Below are positions 25,893 to 34,203 of a DNA stretch of 64,000 nucleotides, piece by piece. Position 1 is the stretch's first letter. Each line of letters starts with the position of its first letter. Made by a program: the position numbers and the translations under genes. The DNA lies in assembly GCF_900095735.1 (NCBI RefSeq), contig NZ_FNLO01000002.1, positions 13,626 through 77,625 of the forward strand, written 5' to 3'. The notes under the pieces are model-generated. The model made no database searches, was not told the origin of the DNA, and saw only the letters and a list, made by a program, of their open reading frames with translations. This stretch comes from Chitinasiproducens palmae. Its GTDB lineage: Bacteria > Pseudomonadota > Gammaproteobacteria > Burkholderiales > Burkholderiaceae.

Positions 25893-26834
25893 TCACGTGC
25901 CGTCGATGAACTTGCGCTCGACCGCCGCGACGCACCGAAGCGCCACTGGCAGGACCGGATTCGCGGACGCGGCGGTGTAATAGAGCCTGACCACGCTGAG
26001 AAAGCGCGCCCCGCGCAACGGCAGCACGGTCAGCAACGCTCGCGGCGCCGCGCGCCGCGCCGCGGAGAGCGGCATCAGTCCCAGAAACGGATAGCTGGCG
26101 ATCATCGCCGCATTGGCTTCCAGCGAGATCGACTGTACGCAGCCGTCGGGCAAGGCGATGCCGGCGCGTTCCAGCCAGCGGCTCAGCGCCACGAAAGTCG
26201 GCGCTTCGCGCGGCGGCAACACCCACGGCAATCCGGCCAGATCGGCTGGCACGAGCTTCCGCCGGCCGGCTAGCGGATGGTCGCGTCCGCATACGACGAC
26301 GATCGGATCGTCGAGGAGCGTGCGCGACGCGAAGCGCTCCGCGGTGCCGATCGGTGCCGTGCGGCTGAGGACGAAATCGAGCGCGCCGGCCGACAGCATG
26401 GGGAACAGGCGGTCGCTGGTGGCCTCGTGCAAGGACACGCTGACGTGCGGCGCACGTTTCTTGAATTCGACGACCAACTCCGGGGCGAAGACGGGCATTA
26501 CCGTGGCCACCGCGCCAACGCTGACCTTGCCGTGGATGCCGCTGGTCAACGCATCGACTTCGAAGCGGGCCTGTTCGATCTGGTGAAAGACTTCGCGCGC
26601 GCGCTTGAGCAGCGCTTCGCCCAGCGGCGTGAAAAAGAGTCTGTTACCGACGCGCTTGAGCACTGGCGCGCCGATGCCTGCCTCGAGTTCCGCGAGCTGT
26701 TTGGAAACCGCGGGCTGGGTCAGGTTCAGCCTTTCCGCGACCAGACGGATCTGCCCGACCGCATCGAAGAGCGTAAGCAGCCGCAGGTGGCTGAGCTTCA
26801 GTCCCGACTGGAAGAAACGTTCGACCGGATCCAT
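25893..26834 (-). CDS. LysR-family regulator
   Basis: A 313-residue LTTR of the subgroup whose HTH begins after a short lead (KLSHLRLLTLFDAVGQIRLVAERL, LTQPAVSKQLAELEAGIG). The effector domain spans about 100-305. It is convergent with the DadA-like gene and divergent from the sulfatase, with 175 bp between starts, so the sulfatase unit is the likely target. The dyad at 26852-26866 lies 18 bp before its start. Confidence 0.9.
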   Translation of the reverse strand: MDPVERFFQSGLKLSHLRLLTLFDAVGQIRLVAERLNLTQPAVSKQLAELEAGIGAPVLKRVGNRLFFTPLGEALLKRAREVFHQIEQARFEVDALTSGIHGKVSVGAVATVMPVFAPELVVEFKKRAPHVSVSLHEATSDRLFPMLSAGALDFVLSRTAPIGTAERFASRTLLDDPIVVVCGRDHPLAGRRKLVPADLAGLPWVLPPREAPTFVALSRWLERAGIALPDGCVQSISLEANAAMIASYPFLGLMPLSAARRAAPRALLTVLPLRGARFLSVVRLYYTAASANPVLPVALRCVAAVERKFIDGT

Positions 26835-26851
26835 CAGGGCTAACCATGAAA

Positions 26852-26866
26852 ATAACCAGAGGTTAT
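26852..26866. promoter_or_regulatory. LTTR box, perfect dyad
   Basis: ATAACC-AGA-GGTTAT is a perfect 6-base inverted repeat that contains the T-N11-A core of LysR-type binding sites. It lies between the divergent LysR and sulfatase genes, close to the LysR start, as expected of an autoregulatory site. Confidence 0.6.
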
Positions 26867-27009
26867 GCGTTTCTCAAAAAATGTCAATTGTGCGTCATGC
26901 GCGGCCGGACCAAGATTGTCTCGGCAAGGCACCTGCGGCAAACGAGGCCGCGCTCGACCCAGCGCGCCGGGCCGACAGGAATGGTTCCCACTGATCCGTC
27001 ACGACATCA

Positions 27010-28440
27010 ATGCCAGCCACCAACGTTCTCTTCATTCTGTCCGACGAACATCAGCATGACCTGATGGGATGCGCCGGACACCCGCTCATCACGACGCCGA
27101 ACCTCGACGCACTGGCCGCGCGCGGCACGCGCTTCCGCAACGCGTACACGCCGTCGCCGATCTGCGTGCCTGCGCGGGCAAGCCTCGCCACCGGCCGCTA
27201 TGTGCACGACATCGGCTGCTGGGACAATGCCATCGCCTATGACGGCGACCCCGAAGGCTGGGCGCACCGCCTGACCGAGCACGGAAAACGCGTCGAGTCG
27301 ATCGGGAAACTGCACTATCGGGGCGAAGCATCGCCGGTCGGCCTGCAGACCCAACATCTGCCGGTGCACATCCTCGACGGAATCGGCCAGGTATGGGGTT
27401 CCGTGCGCGATCCGATGCCCGAGACGATGGGCCGTTCGGCGCTCTTCGACAAGATGGGCGCGGGCCTGTCCGATTACAACCGCTTCGACGCGCGGGTGGC
27501 CGACACGTCGGTGGACTGGTTGGCCGAGCACGCGAACGATGCCGCACCCTGGGTGCTCTTCGTAGGCTTGGTCGCCCCTCATTTCCCGCTGGTCGTGCCT
27601 CAGGCCTATCTCGATCTCTACGACGTCGACTCGCTCCCGCTGCCGCCGATGCATCCGTCGCAGGGATACGTGCGCCATCCGTGGGTGGAGAAACAGGCGC
27701 GGCACATGGACCATGACGAGGCGATGGGGACGGACGCTCGCCGCCGCCTGGCAATCGCCTGTTACTACGGGCTGGTCTCCTTCATGGACGCGCAGGTCGG
27801 CCGCGTGCTCGCGGCATTGCAGGAGAACGGGCTGGAGGCCAGCACCACGGTGATCTACAGCAGCGACCACGGTGACAATCTCGGCAAGCGCGGCATGTGG
27901 AGCAAATGCCTGATGTACCGTGAATCGACCGGCGTGCCGATGATCATGGCCGGCCCGGGCATTCCGGCCGGCAAGGTCAGCGAGACACCGGTGTCGTTGA
28001 TCGATGTGAGCAACACGTTGCTGGAGCGGACCGGCTGCCCGGAGGCCGCGCAGTCGGGGCCGGGCGTGTCGCTGGCCCGGCTCGCGGCGGAGCCCGACCG
28101 GCCCGAGCGCCTCGCCTTCAGCGAGTTTCACGCGGTAGGTTCGGACAGCGCCGCCTACATGCTGGCGGATGCGCGCTACAAGTATCACTTCTACGTCGGC
28201 TACGATGACGAGCTGTTCGATCTGGACCGCGATCCGGAGGAGCGTCGCAACGTGGCGCGCGAGCCTGGCTATGCGGACGTGCGCGCGTATTTCGAGTCAG
28301 CGCTTCGTGCACTGCTGGATCCCGAGGCAACGGACCGTGCCGCCAAGGCGGATCAGCGCGCGTTGATCGAGTCCTTCGGCGGGCGGGACGTCGCGCTGCG
28401 CACCGGTACCCCGGCGGCCACGCCCGTGCCCGTCGAGTAG
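27010..28440 (+). CDS. Type I sulfatase / phosphonate monoesterase-like hydrolase
   Basis: A 476-residue alkaline-phosphatase-superfamily enzyme. The formylglycine motif is Cys52-Val-Pro-Ala-Arg56, followed by ASLATGRY. Metal ligands are Asp12 in LSDEH and the DHGDN pair near residue 289 with a Lys soon after (GMWSKCLMYRE). There is no signal peptide, so it acts in the cytoplasm, as choline sulfatase and phosphonate monoester hydrolases do. Active enzyme needs a Cys-to-formylglycine modifying step; no maturase gene is in the window. It is followed by an MHS carrier 96 bp later. No clear ribosome site precedes ATG 27010. Confidence 0.88.
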   Translation: MPATNVLFILSDEHQHDLMGCAGHPLITTPNLDALAARGTRFRNAYTPSPICVPARASLATGRYVHDIGCWDNAIAYDGDPEGWAHRLTEHGKRVESIGKLHYRGEASPVGLQTQHLPVHILDGIGQVWGSVRDPMPETMGRSALFDKMGAGLSDYNRFDARVADTSVDWLAEHANDAAPWVLFVGLVAPHFPLVVPQAYLDLYDVDSLPLPPMHPSQGYVRHPWVEKQARHMDHDEAMGTDARRRLAIACYYGLVSFMDAQVGRVLAALQENGLEASTTVIYSSDHGDNLGKRGMWSKCLMYRESTGVPMIMAGPGIPAGKVSETPVSLIDVSNTLLERTGCPEAAQSGPGVSLARLAAEPDRPERLAFSEFHAVGSDSAAYMLADARYKYHFYVGYDDELFDLDRDPEERRNVAREPGYADVRAYFESALRALLDPEATDRAAKADQRALIESFGGRDVALRTGTPAATPVPVE

Positions 28441-28536
28441 ACGGACAGGCCGCCGGCATTCGGCGAGCATCGACGCAGCGGCCGACAGAGCCGTCACGAG
28501 GCAGCGCAACGCTGCGCGTTCCCCCAGGAGACAGAG

Positions 28537-29850
28537 ATGGAACTGACGCACAGCGCGTCGGCGCAGCATGTGCCGACGCTCAGACAGAAATGGAAAACCG
28601 TTGTGCTGGCGAGCCTGGGCGGCTCGCTGGAGATCTACGACTTCATCATCTACGGCATCTTCGCGCGGGAGATCGCGCAGCAGTTCTTTCCGGCGAGCGA
28701 CCCGCTCGCGTCGTTGATCGCGACGTTCAGCGTGTTCGCGATCGGCTACGTGTCGCGGCCGCTTGGCGGCATCGTGCTGAGCAGCCTTGGTGACCGATTC
28801 GGGCGGCGCATCATCTTTCTGGTATCGGTGCTCGCGATGTCCGCATCGACGATCGCGATCGGCCTGGTGCCCAGCTATGCCGCCATCGGCATGGCCGCAC
28901 CGATCCTGATGGTGTTGCTGCGGCTGTCCCAGGGCTTTTTCCTGGCCGGCGAGCTCCCCTGCTCGATCACCTACGTCGTCGAGGAAATGCCGCGGCGCGC
29001 GAGTCTGGTCAGCGGCCTGGTCGTGTTCTGTCTCAATTCGGGGGTGCTCACCGCCACCCTCATCAGCCTCGCACTGCACGCGCTGCTCAGCGCGGCAGAC
29101 GTAGTGAACTACGGCTGGCGCATCGCCTTCATCTTCGGCGGGCTGATCGGGCTGCTCTCTTACTGGCTGCGTACGTCGCTCGAAGAATCGAGTGAGTACC
29201 AGCAGTTGCGTGGCCACAAGAGCCGCCGGCCATTCCGAGAGGTACTGCGTCGCTATCCCGCGCAGATTGCCGTCGGCGTCGGTGTGGCGGGCATCGTCAA
29301 TGCCGCGAACAGTCTGTTGTTCGTCGTGCTGCCGTCGTACATGACGGCCGTCCTGCATCACTCCGCCAGCCTGGTCAGCGCAGGCCAGAACCTTGGCATA
29401 GCGGCAATGTCGGCATCGCTGCTGCTCGTGGCGTGGCTCGGCGACCGCATCGCCCCCCGCTTCTGGCACCGCCTCGGCGTGCTCGTGTTCCTGCTCGGCA
29501 GCTACCCGTTCTACCGTCTGGTCGCCGCGCATGCGATCGACCCGATCGCAGTCTTCGTCGTGATAGGGAGCGCTGGCGGACTGGTGAATGGCGCCTATGC
29601 CTTTCTGCTTGCCGACCTATTCAGGACCCAGGTGCGGTTCAGCGGCATCGCGCTCTCCTTGAACCTGGCGACCGTCGTCTTCACGGGCATCACGCCGCTG
29701 CTCGTAACCCGACTGTTGCACAGCGTCGGGCCGACGGCGCCCGGCATCTTCATGTGCGGCGTGGCATTGGTGGCGCTCTGCGCGAGCCTGTGTCTGAGGC
29801 GCCTGGGAGGACAAATTGCGGGTGGCGAAAGTGACCAACGAGAAGCTTGA
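28537..29850 (+). CDS. MFS transporter, MHS family
   Basis: A 437-residue carrier with 12 predicted helices. It has SLGGSLEIYDFIIYGIFA in helix 1 and VSRPLGGIVLSSLGDRFGRR in the helix 2-3 loop, and its LRLSQGFFLAGELPCSITYVVEEMP variant is less typical of MHS proteins. AGGAG 6 bases before the ATG supports the start. It overlaps the FAD oxidase gene by 35 bp, so the two are coupled; sulfatase, carrier and oxidase are probably co-transcribed. Confidence 0.88.
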   Translation: MELTHSASAQHVPTLRQKWKTVVLASLGGSLEIYDFIIYGIFAREIAQQFFPASDPLASLIATFSVFAIGYVSRPLGGIVLSSLGDRFGRRIIFLVSVLAMSASTIAIGLVPSYAAIGMAAPILMVLLRLSQGFFLAGELPCSITYVVEEMPRRASLVSGLVVFCLNSGVLTATLISLALHALLSAADVVNYGWRIAFIFGGLIGLLSYWLRTSLEESSEYQQLRGHKSRRPFREVLRRYPAQIAVGVGVAGIVNAANSLLFVVLPSYMTAVLHHSASLVSAGQNLGIAAMSASLLLVAWLGDRIAPRFWHRLGVLVFLLGSYPFYRLVAAHAIDPIAVFVVIGSAGGLVNGAYAFLLADLFRTQVRFSGIALSLNLATVVFTGITPLLVTRLLHSVGPTAPGIFMCGVALVALCASLCLRRLGGQIAGGESDQREA

Positions 29851-31267
29851 ATTCAATAACGCTGCGGGCCAGGGCGATGGTCCGGCCAGCACGGACGACG
29901 CGTTGTACCGGACCCTCGTCGAGCGGCTCGGCGCAGACCGCTTGAGCAGCGACGCATCGGTCAGGGACGCCCATGCGAGCGACTGGAGCGACGCGCCGCG
30001 CGTTGCGCCCGCATGGATCGTGATGCCTCGTTCGCCGCAGGAGGTCGCCGCGGCCCTGGACTGCGTGCGTTCCTTCGGTGGGCACGTCGTCGTGCAAGGA
30101 GGCATGACGGGCCTGGCGGGCGGCGCCACGCCGCGCGAAGGCGAGATTGCGCTGTCACTGGCGCGGCTCGATGCGATCGAAGCGTTCGACGAAGCCGGCG
30201 GCACGGTGACCGTCCAGGCGGGCGTGCCGCTTGCGACGCTGCAGCAGTACGTCGAAGCCGCCGGCTGGTTCTTTCCGCTCGACCTGGGGGCACGCGGCAG
30301 TTGCCAGATCGGTGGCAACGCGGCGACGAATGCGGGTGGCAACCGCGTGGTGCGCTTCGGAACCATGCGCGAACAGGTGCTGGGCCTCGAGGTCGCGCTG
30401 CCGGACGGAACGCTGCTGTCGATGATGAATCGGGTGCAGAAGAACACCACCGGGATCGACCTGAAGCAGCTCTTCATTGGCGCCGAAGGCACGTTGGGCA
30501 TCATCGTGCGGCTTGTGCTGAAGCTCGTGCCGGCGCTCGAACGAAGCAGTACCGCGCTGTGCGCGATGCGGGATTTCGAGCAGGCAACCCGGCTGCTCAA
30601 GCGCTTGCGCGCAGGATTGCCGGGCCTCTCGTCGTTCGAACTCATGTGGCAGGATTTCACGGATGCCGCCGCGCAACTGACCGGGGCGCGCGCACCGTTC
30701 GATACGCGTTATCCCCTCTATGCGTTGATCGAGACGCTAAACGCCGATGACGACAGTGCGGTACTGGAACGGGTGTTGACGCGGGCGCTCGAAGATGAAA
30801 TCGTGGCCGACGCAGTGGTCGCACAATCGCTGGAACACGCGCGACAGCTCTGGCAGTACCGCGAAGCCGTCGGCGAGTTGCTCGCCGCTCTCAAGCCGCA
30901 CGCGGCCTTCGACGTGGGGCTGCCAATGGAGAAGATGGCTTCCTTTGTCGCGAACATGCGGGCAACGCTGGCCGCTCGCTATCCCGACAGCACGCATCTT
31001 TTCTTCGGTCACCTCGGGGACGGGAATCTGCACCTGCTGTCGGGACCGTATCGCGACGCGGCCACGCTGCACGATGTGGAAACCTGCGTCTATCGCGCCG
31101 TGGCACGCGCTGGCGGCTGCATTTCGGGCGAGCACGGCATCGGCGTGCTGAAGACGCCCTATTTGCCGTTGAGCCGGTCTGCGGGCGAGTTGGCGACGAT
31201 GCGCGCGCTAAAGGCACTGTTCGATCCGCAACGCGTTCTCAACGTCGGCCGGATTCTTGACGCCTAG
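29816..31267 (+). CDS. GlcD-type FAD-linked 2-hydroxyacid oxidase
   Basis: A 483-residue VAO-family flavoprotein like glycolate oxidase GlcD and D-lactate dehydrogenase Dld. The FAD domain has VVQGGMTGLAGGATPREGEIALSL split across residues 99-122 and the RGSCQIGGNAATNAGGNRV pyrophosphate loop. The C-terminal cap has GHLGDGNLHLL and the SGEHGIGVLK motif with its conserved His. TTG 29816 is taken as start because GGAGG lies exactly 5 bases before it; this puts the start 35 bp inside the carrier gene. It would oxidise a D-2-hydroxyacid, possibly the alcohol freed by the sulfatase (inference). Confidence 0.9.
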   Translation: MRVAKVTNEKLEFNNAAGQGDGPASTDDALYRTLVERLGADRLSSDASVRDAHASDWSDAPRVAPAWIVMPRSPQEVAAALDCVRSFGGHVVVQGGMTGLAGGATPREGEIALSLARLDAIEAFDEAGGTVTVQAGVPLATLQQYVEAAGWFFPLDLGARGSCQIGGNAATNAGGNRVVRFGTMREQVLGLEVALPDGTLLSMMNRVQKNTTGIDLKQLFIGAEGTLGIIVRLVLKLVPALERSSTALCAMRDFEQATRLLKRLRAGLPGLSSFELMWQDFTDAAAQLTGARAPFDTRYPLYALIETLNADDDSAVLERVLTRALEDEIVADAVVAQSLEHARQLWQYREAVGELLAALKPHAAFDVGLPMEKMASFVANMRATLAARYPDSTHLFFGHLGDGNLHLLSGPYRDAATLHDVETCVYRAVARAGGCISGEHGIGVLKTPYLPLSRSAGELATMRALKALFDPQRVLNVGRILDA

Positions 31268-31922
31268 GGGGGGCAGGCAGGGCGCGCATCCTGGCGCGCG
31301 GCGCGTCCCCTGCGCCGCGCCGGTATTCCGGCACGCGCTGTCCGCGCCGGCATGCGAGCGCCAAAGGCAGCCGGAGCGCTTGGCTCGGTGCCCACGGTCT
31401 GTGGACCAGACGCCGCTCCCCGCGCTGGGCATCGCGCCCGCCCGCCACCGTTGAAGCGGGCCGTACCGTCGCCGCCCGCCGACGCGTCGCCCGCGCGGTG
31501 CAACGCGCCGCTCCAGTGGCGCGCCGCAGCGCCTGGTTCGCATCGCGCCGATTGTCCACGAATCGTGCACGGAGTGTCGCCGGCCGTCTGGCCGCACAAT
31601 GTTTGTCCTCTGCTATCGTTGGGTCCGTATTCGCAAGGAGACGGAGATGGCACAGACAGCGGCGGGCGCATTTCATGGCGGCGCGCGCAGGCTCGCGGAA
31701 GCGCGCGCCGCGCGTGACGGGCGCCGCTCCGCACGCCGTTCGGTGCCTGTCCCGAGCGTTAGCCCGAACCTGAGCCCGAACCCGCGCCCGAACCGGCGCC
31801 CTTTCGCGCAACACTCCGCCGAGGGTGTGGGCCGGGCTGGCCGAGCCTGTCATTCCTCGATCTGCACTACGAAGCAAAGCGCGATACGCCGCAGCCGGCA
31901 AGCAGCGATCGATCGGGTGACC
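31268..31922. other. 655-bp intergenic region with orphan start signal
   Basis: No complete gene is seen. AAGGAG at 31635-31640 lies 6 bases before an ATG at 31647, a strong initiation signal, but the frame it opens is Arg/Ala/Pro-rich, contains a repeat and runs without a stop deep into the antisense of the LysR gene. It may be the remnant of a lost gene. A 12-bp repeat lies at 31761-31796. Confidence 0.5.
31761..31796. repeat. 12-bp direct repeat, 3 units
   Basis: Three copies of a 12-base unit (AGCCCGAACCTG, AGCCCGAACCCG, CGCCCGAACCGG) lie in the intergenic region before the LysR gene end. Copies differ by one to three bases. Confidence 0.75.
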
Positions 31923-32843
31923 TCAGACAGGCGCGCGCGCCATGAATGGCAGGCGCCCCAGTCGGTCGCGCAGCGCCTGCACGCACAGGCGAACCTTGGC
32001 GGACTGGGAGAGGCGACTGGTCGTCGCGGCCCAGATATCGGCCGGCCATTCCCAGTCCGGCAACACGCGAACGAGTTCGCCGCTTGCCAGGCTGGCCTCG
32101 CAGTCCCACGCCGACGCGCGCATGATGCCGTGGCCGGCGAGTGCCCACTGCCAGATGATGTCGTTGCTGTTCGACGCCAGCGCGCCGCTGACGCGTACGT
32201 TGCGCATGTCGCCGCCGCGCTGCAGACGCCAGATGCCAAATGGCTGATCCCGCTCGCGAAACACCAGGCACGAATGGTGGCGAAGATCGTCCGGCGTGTC
32301 CGGAATACCGCGAGCCGCCAGATAGGCGGGCGAGGCGCAGAGCACGCGCTGGCTGGTGCCGAGCGAGTGCGCGATCAGATGCGGTTCCGGCACGGCGCCG
32401 ATGCGCACGTCAAGGTCGAGGCTCTCCGCGATCAGGTCCACCGGGCGGTCGAGCACCACCAGCGACACGTCGAGCAGCGGATGCTTGCGCACCAGCTCCG
32501 CCACGGTCGGCGCGATCAGCGCGCGTCCCAGTCGGAAGCTCGAACTGATCCGCAGCGTGCCGCGCGGCTCGGTCCGCACGCTGCTCACCGCACCCTGCAT
32601 TTCGCCAATGTCGCCGAGCACGCGTTGCGCCCACAGATGGACCGCTTCGCCGTCCTCGGTCAACGTCATCTGGCGGGTCGTGCGATGCAGCAGTCGCGTG
32701 CCGAGCGAGCGCTCCAACAAGCCGATGCGCTTGCTGACCCACGACGTCGATGCATCGAGCTCAAGCGCGGTGCGCGCGAAGCTGCGATGGCGCACCACGG
32801 TACAGAACACCTGTAGGTCCTGCAGATCGGGAAGTTTGTCCAT
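31923..32843 (-). CDS. LysR-family regulator
   Basis: A 306-residue LTTR. Its HTH reads LQDLQVFCTVVRHRSFARTA, then STSWVSKRIGLLERSLG, with LLHRTTRQMTLTEDG following, as in the DmlR/YafC-like subgroup that often controls malate, tartrate or related acid genes. ATG 32843 starts the fold cleanly; an upstream in-frame start would add 18 residues. It is divergent from the enolase-superfamily gene, with 128 bp between starts. Confidence 0.9.
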   Translation of the reverse strand: MDKLPDLQDLQVFCTVVRHRSFARTALELDASTSWVSKRIGLLERSLGTRLLHRTTRQMTLTEDGEAVHLWAQRVLGDIGEMQGAVSSVRTEPRGTLRISSSFRLGRALIAPTVAELVRKHPLLDVSLVVLDRPVDLIAESLDLDVRIGAVPEPHLIAHSLGTSQRVLCASPAYLAARGIPDTPDDLRHHSCLVFRERDQPFGIWRLQRGGDMRNVRVSGALASNSNDIIWQWALAGHGIMRASAWDCEASLASGELVRVLPDWEWPADIWAATTSRLSQSAKVRLCVQALRDRLGRLPFMARAPV

Positions 32844-32897
32844 GTTCACGGCATCGCGTCCGTCGAGGCCGGACCGGACAGCGATAGTACCGCACAC

Positions 32898-32917
32898 GCC
32901 GCCGCTGCCGCGGCGGC
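32898..32917. promoter_or_regulatory. GC-rich hairpin between divergent genes
   Basis: GCCGCCGC-TGCC-GCGGCGGC has 8-base perfect arms and could form a strong hairpin in the leader of either divergent gene. With this base composition such dyads also arise by chance, and no LTTR-type core is seen in it. Confidence 0.3.
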
Positions 32918-32971
32918 TTCAATCGAAGGCACGACCGCCGGTCGGCCCATTACGTTCACGGAGACAGAACG

Positions 32972-34123
32972 ATGAAGATCGAACATATCGAGGCGATCCC
33001 GCTCGACATGCAACTGGAAGAGGTGTTCAAGGGCGGTACCTATCAGGTCGCTTCGCGTCCCACCATCGTCACCCGCGTTCACCTTGCGAACGGCGTGGTC
33101 GGCGAAACCTATGGCGGTGACGAATTCCACACGCAGACGGAGATCGTCTCGGTCATGCGCGACCACCTCGCGCCGCTGCTGCTCGGCCAGGACGTGCGCG
33201 ACTTCCAACGGCTGTGGGAGGCAATGTTCAACGTCAACGTCGACCTCGGCAACCGCGGCCTGCATCAGCTGGACATGCATCCGCGCGGCATCCTGCTGCA
33301 GGCCATCAGCGCGCTCGACAACGCGATGTGGGACGCGCGCGGCAAGTTGTACGGGGTGCCGGTCTACAAGCTGCTTGGCGGCTCGCGCGACAGCGTGCCG
33401 GTGATCTCGATCGGTGGCTATTATCCGAAAAACGGCGAGGACCCCGCCGAAGCGATCGCCGCGGAGGTCGATCTGGTTCGTTCGGTCGGCTGCATGGGGA
33501 TCAAGATGAAGGTGGGACGCGCGAGCCTCGAAGAGGATCTGGCGCGGGTGCGCGCCGCCCGCCAGGCCGGCGGACCGGATTTCGTGATCACGGTCGACGC
33601 CAACCAGGGCTGGGATCCGCTCGACGCGATCAAGTTCTGCGTCGCGATGGAGCGCGCCGACCTGGGGGTACGGTGGATGGAAGAGCCGATCAAGTGGTAC
33701 GACCAGACCGATGGCTTGATGCTGCTCAGCACGCGCACCACGATCCCGATCAACGTTGGACAAGGCGAGATCAGCGGCCGCGCGTGCCGAGACCTGATCC
33801 AGAAGGGGGGCGTCTCGATCCTGAACCTCGATTGCACGTTGTGCGGCGGCGTGACCGAATGGCAGCGCGTGGCCGACATGGCCAAGCTGATGAATGTCGA
33901 GATGGCCCACCACGAGGAGCCGCAGGTCGCGATACACCTCATCGCCGCCAATCCGCACGGCCTGTTCGTCGAAATCTTCGCGAACAAGCGTCGTGATCCT
34001 TTGCTGTGGGAGCTGCCGGACGGGTTCCCGGACATCGCCAACGGCTATATGAAGGTGCCGCAGGAACCGGGCTTCGGCATCCGCCTGCGTCCCGAGGTCA
34101 TCGAGCGCTACCGCATCGATTGA
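32972..34123 (+). CDS. Enolase-superfamily dehydratase (mandelate racemase subgroup)
   Basis: A 383-residue enzyme with the N-terminal capping domain (1-125) and a TIM barrel. The KxK motif is Lys178-Met-Lys180, metal ligands are Asp209 (with Asn211), Glu237/238 and Glu266, and an Asp287-His314 dyad follows, the mandelate racemase arrangement. Such enzymes abstract a proton next to a carboxylate; bacterial members are mainly acid-sugar dehydratases or racemases. GGAG lies 8 bases before the ATG. It is followed by an ACS-family carrier 80 bp later, which often imports the same acid sugar. The exact substrate is not readable. Confidence 0.9.
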   Translation: MKIEHIEAIPLDMQLEEVFKGGTYQVASRPTIVTRVHLANGVVGETYGGDEFHTQTEIVSVMRDHLAPLLLGQDVRDFQRLWEAMFNVNVDLGNRGLHQLDMHPRGILLQAISALDNAMWDARGKLYGVPVYKLLGGSRDSVPVISIGGYYPKNGEDPAEAIAAEVDLVRSVGCMGIKMKVGRASLEEDLARVRAARQAGGPDFVITVDANQGWDPLDAIKFCVAMERADLGVRWMEEPIKWYDQTDGLMLLSTRTTIPINVGQGEISGRACRDLIQKGGVSILNLDCTLCGGVTEWQRVADMAKLMNVEMAHHEEPQVAIHLIAANPHGLFVEIFANKRRDPLLWELPDGFPDIANGYMKVPQEPGFGIRLRPEVIERYRID

Positions 34124-34203
34124 CAAGCCGGGTTGTGCGCCGGGTTGTGCGCCGCCGCGTTCGGCGCGCTTCATCACAATAATGGAGACAGGGCGGTACG
34201 CTC

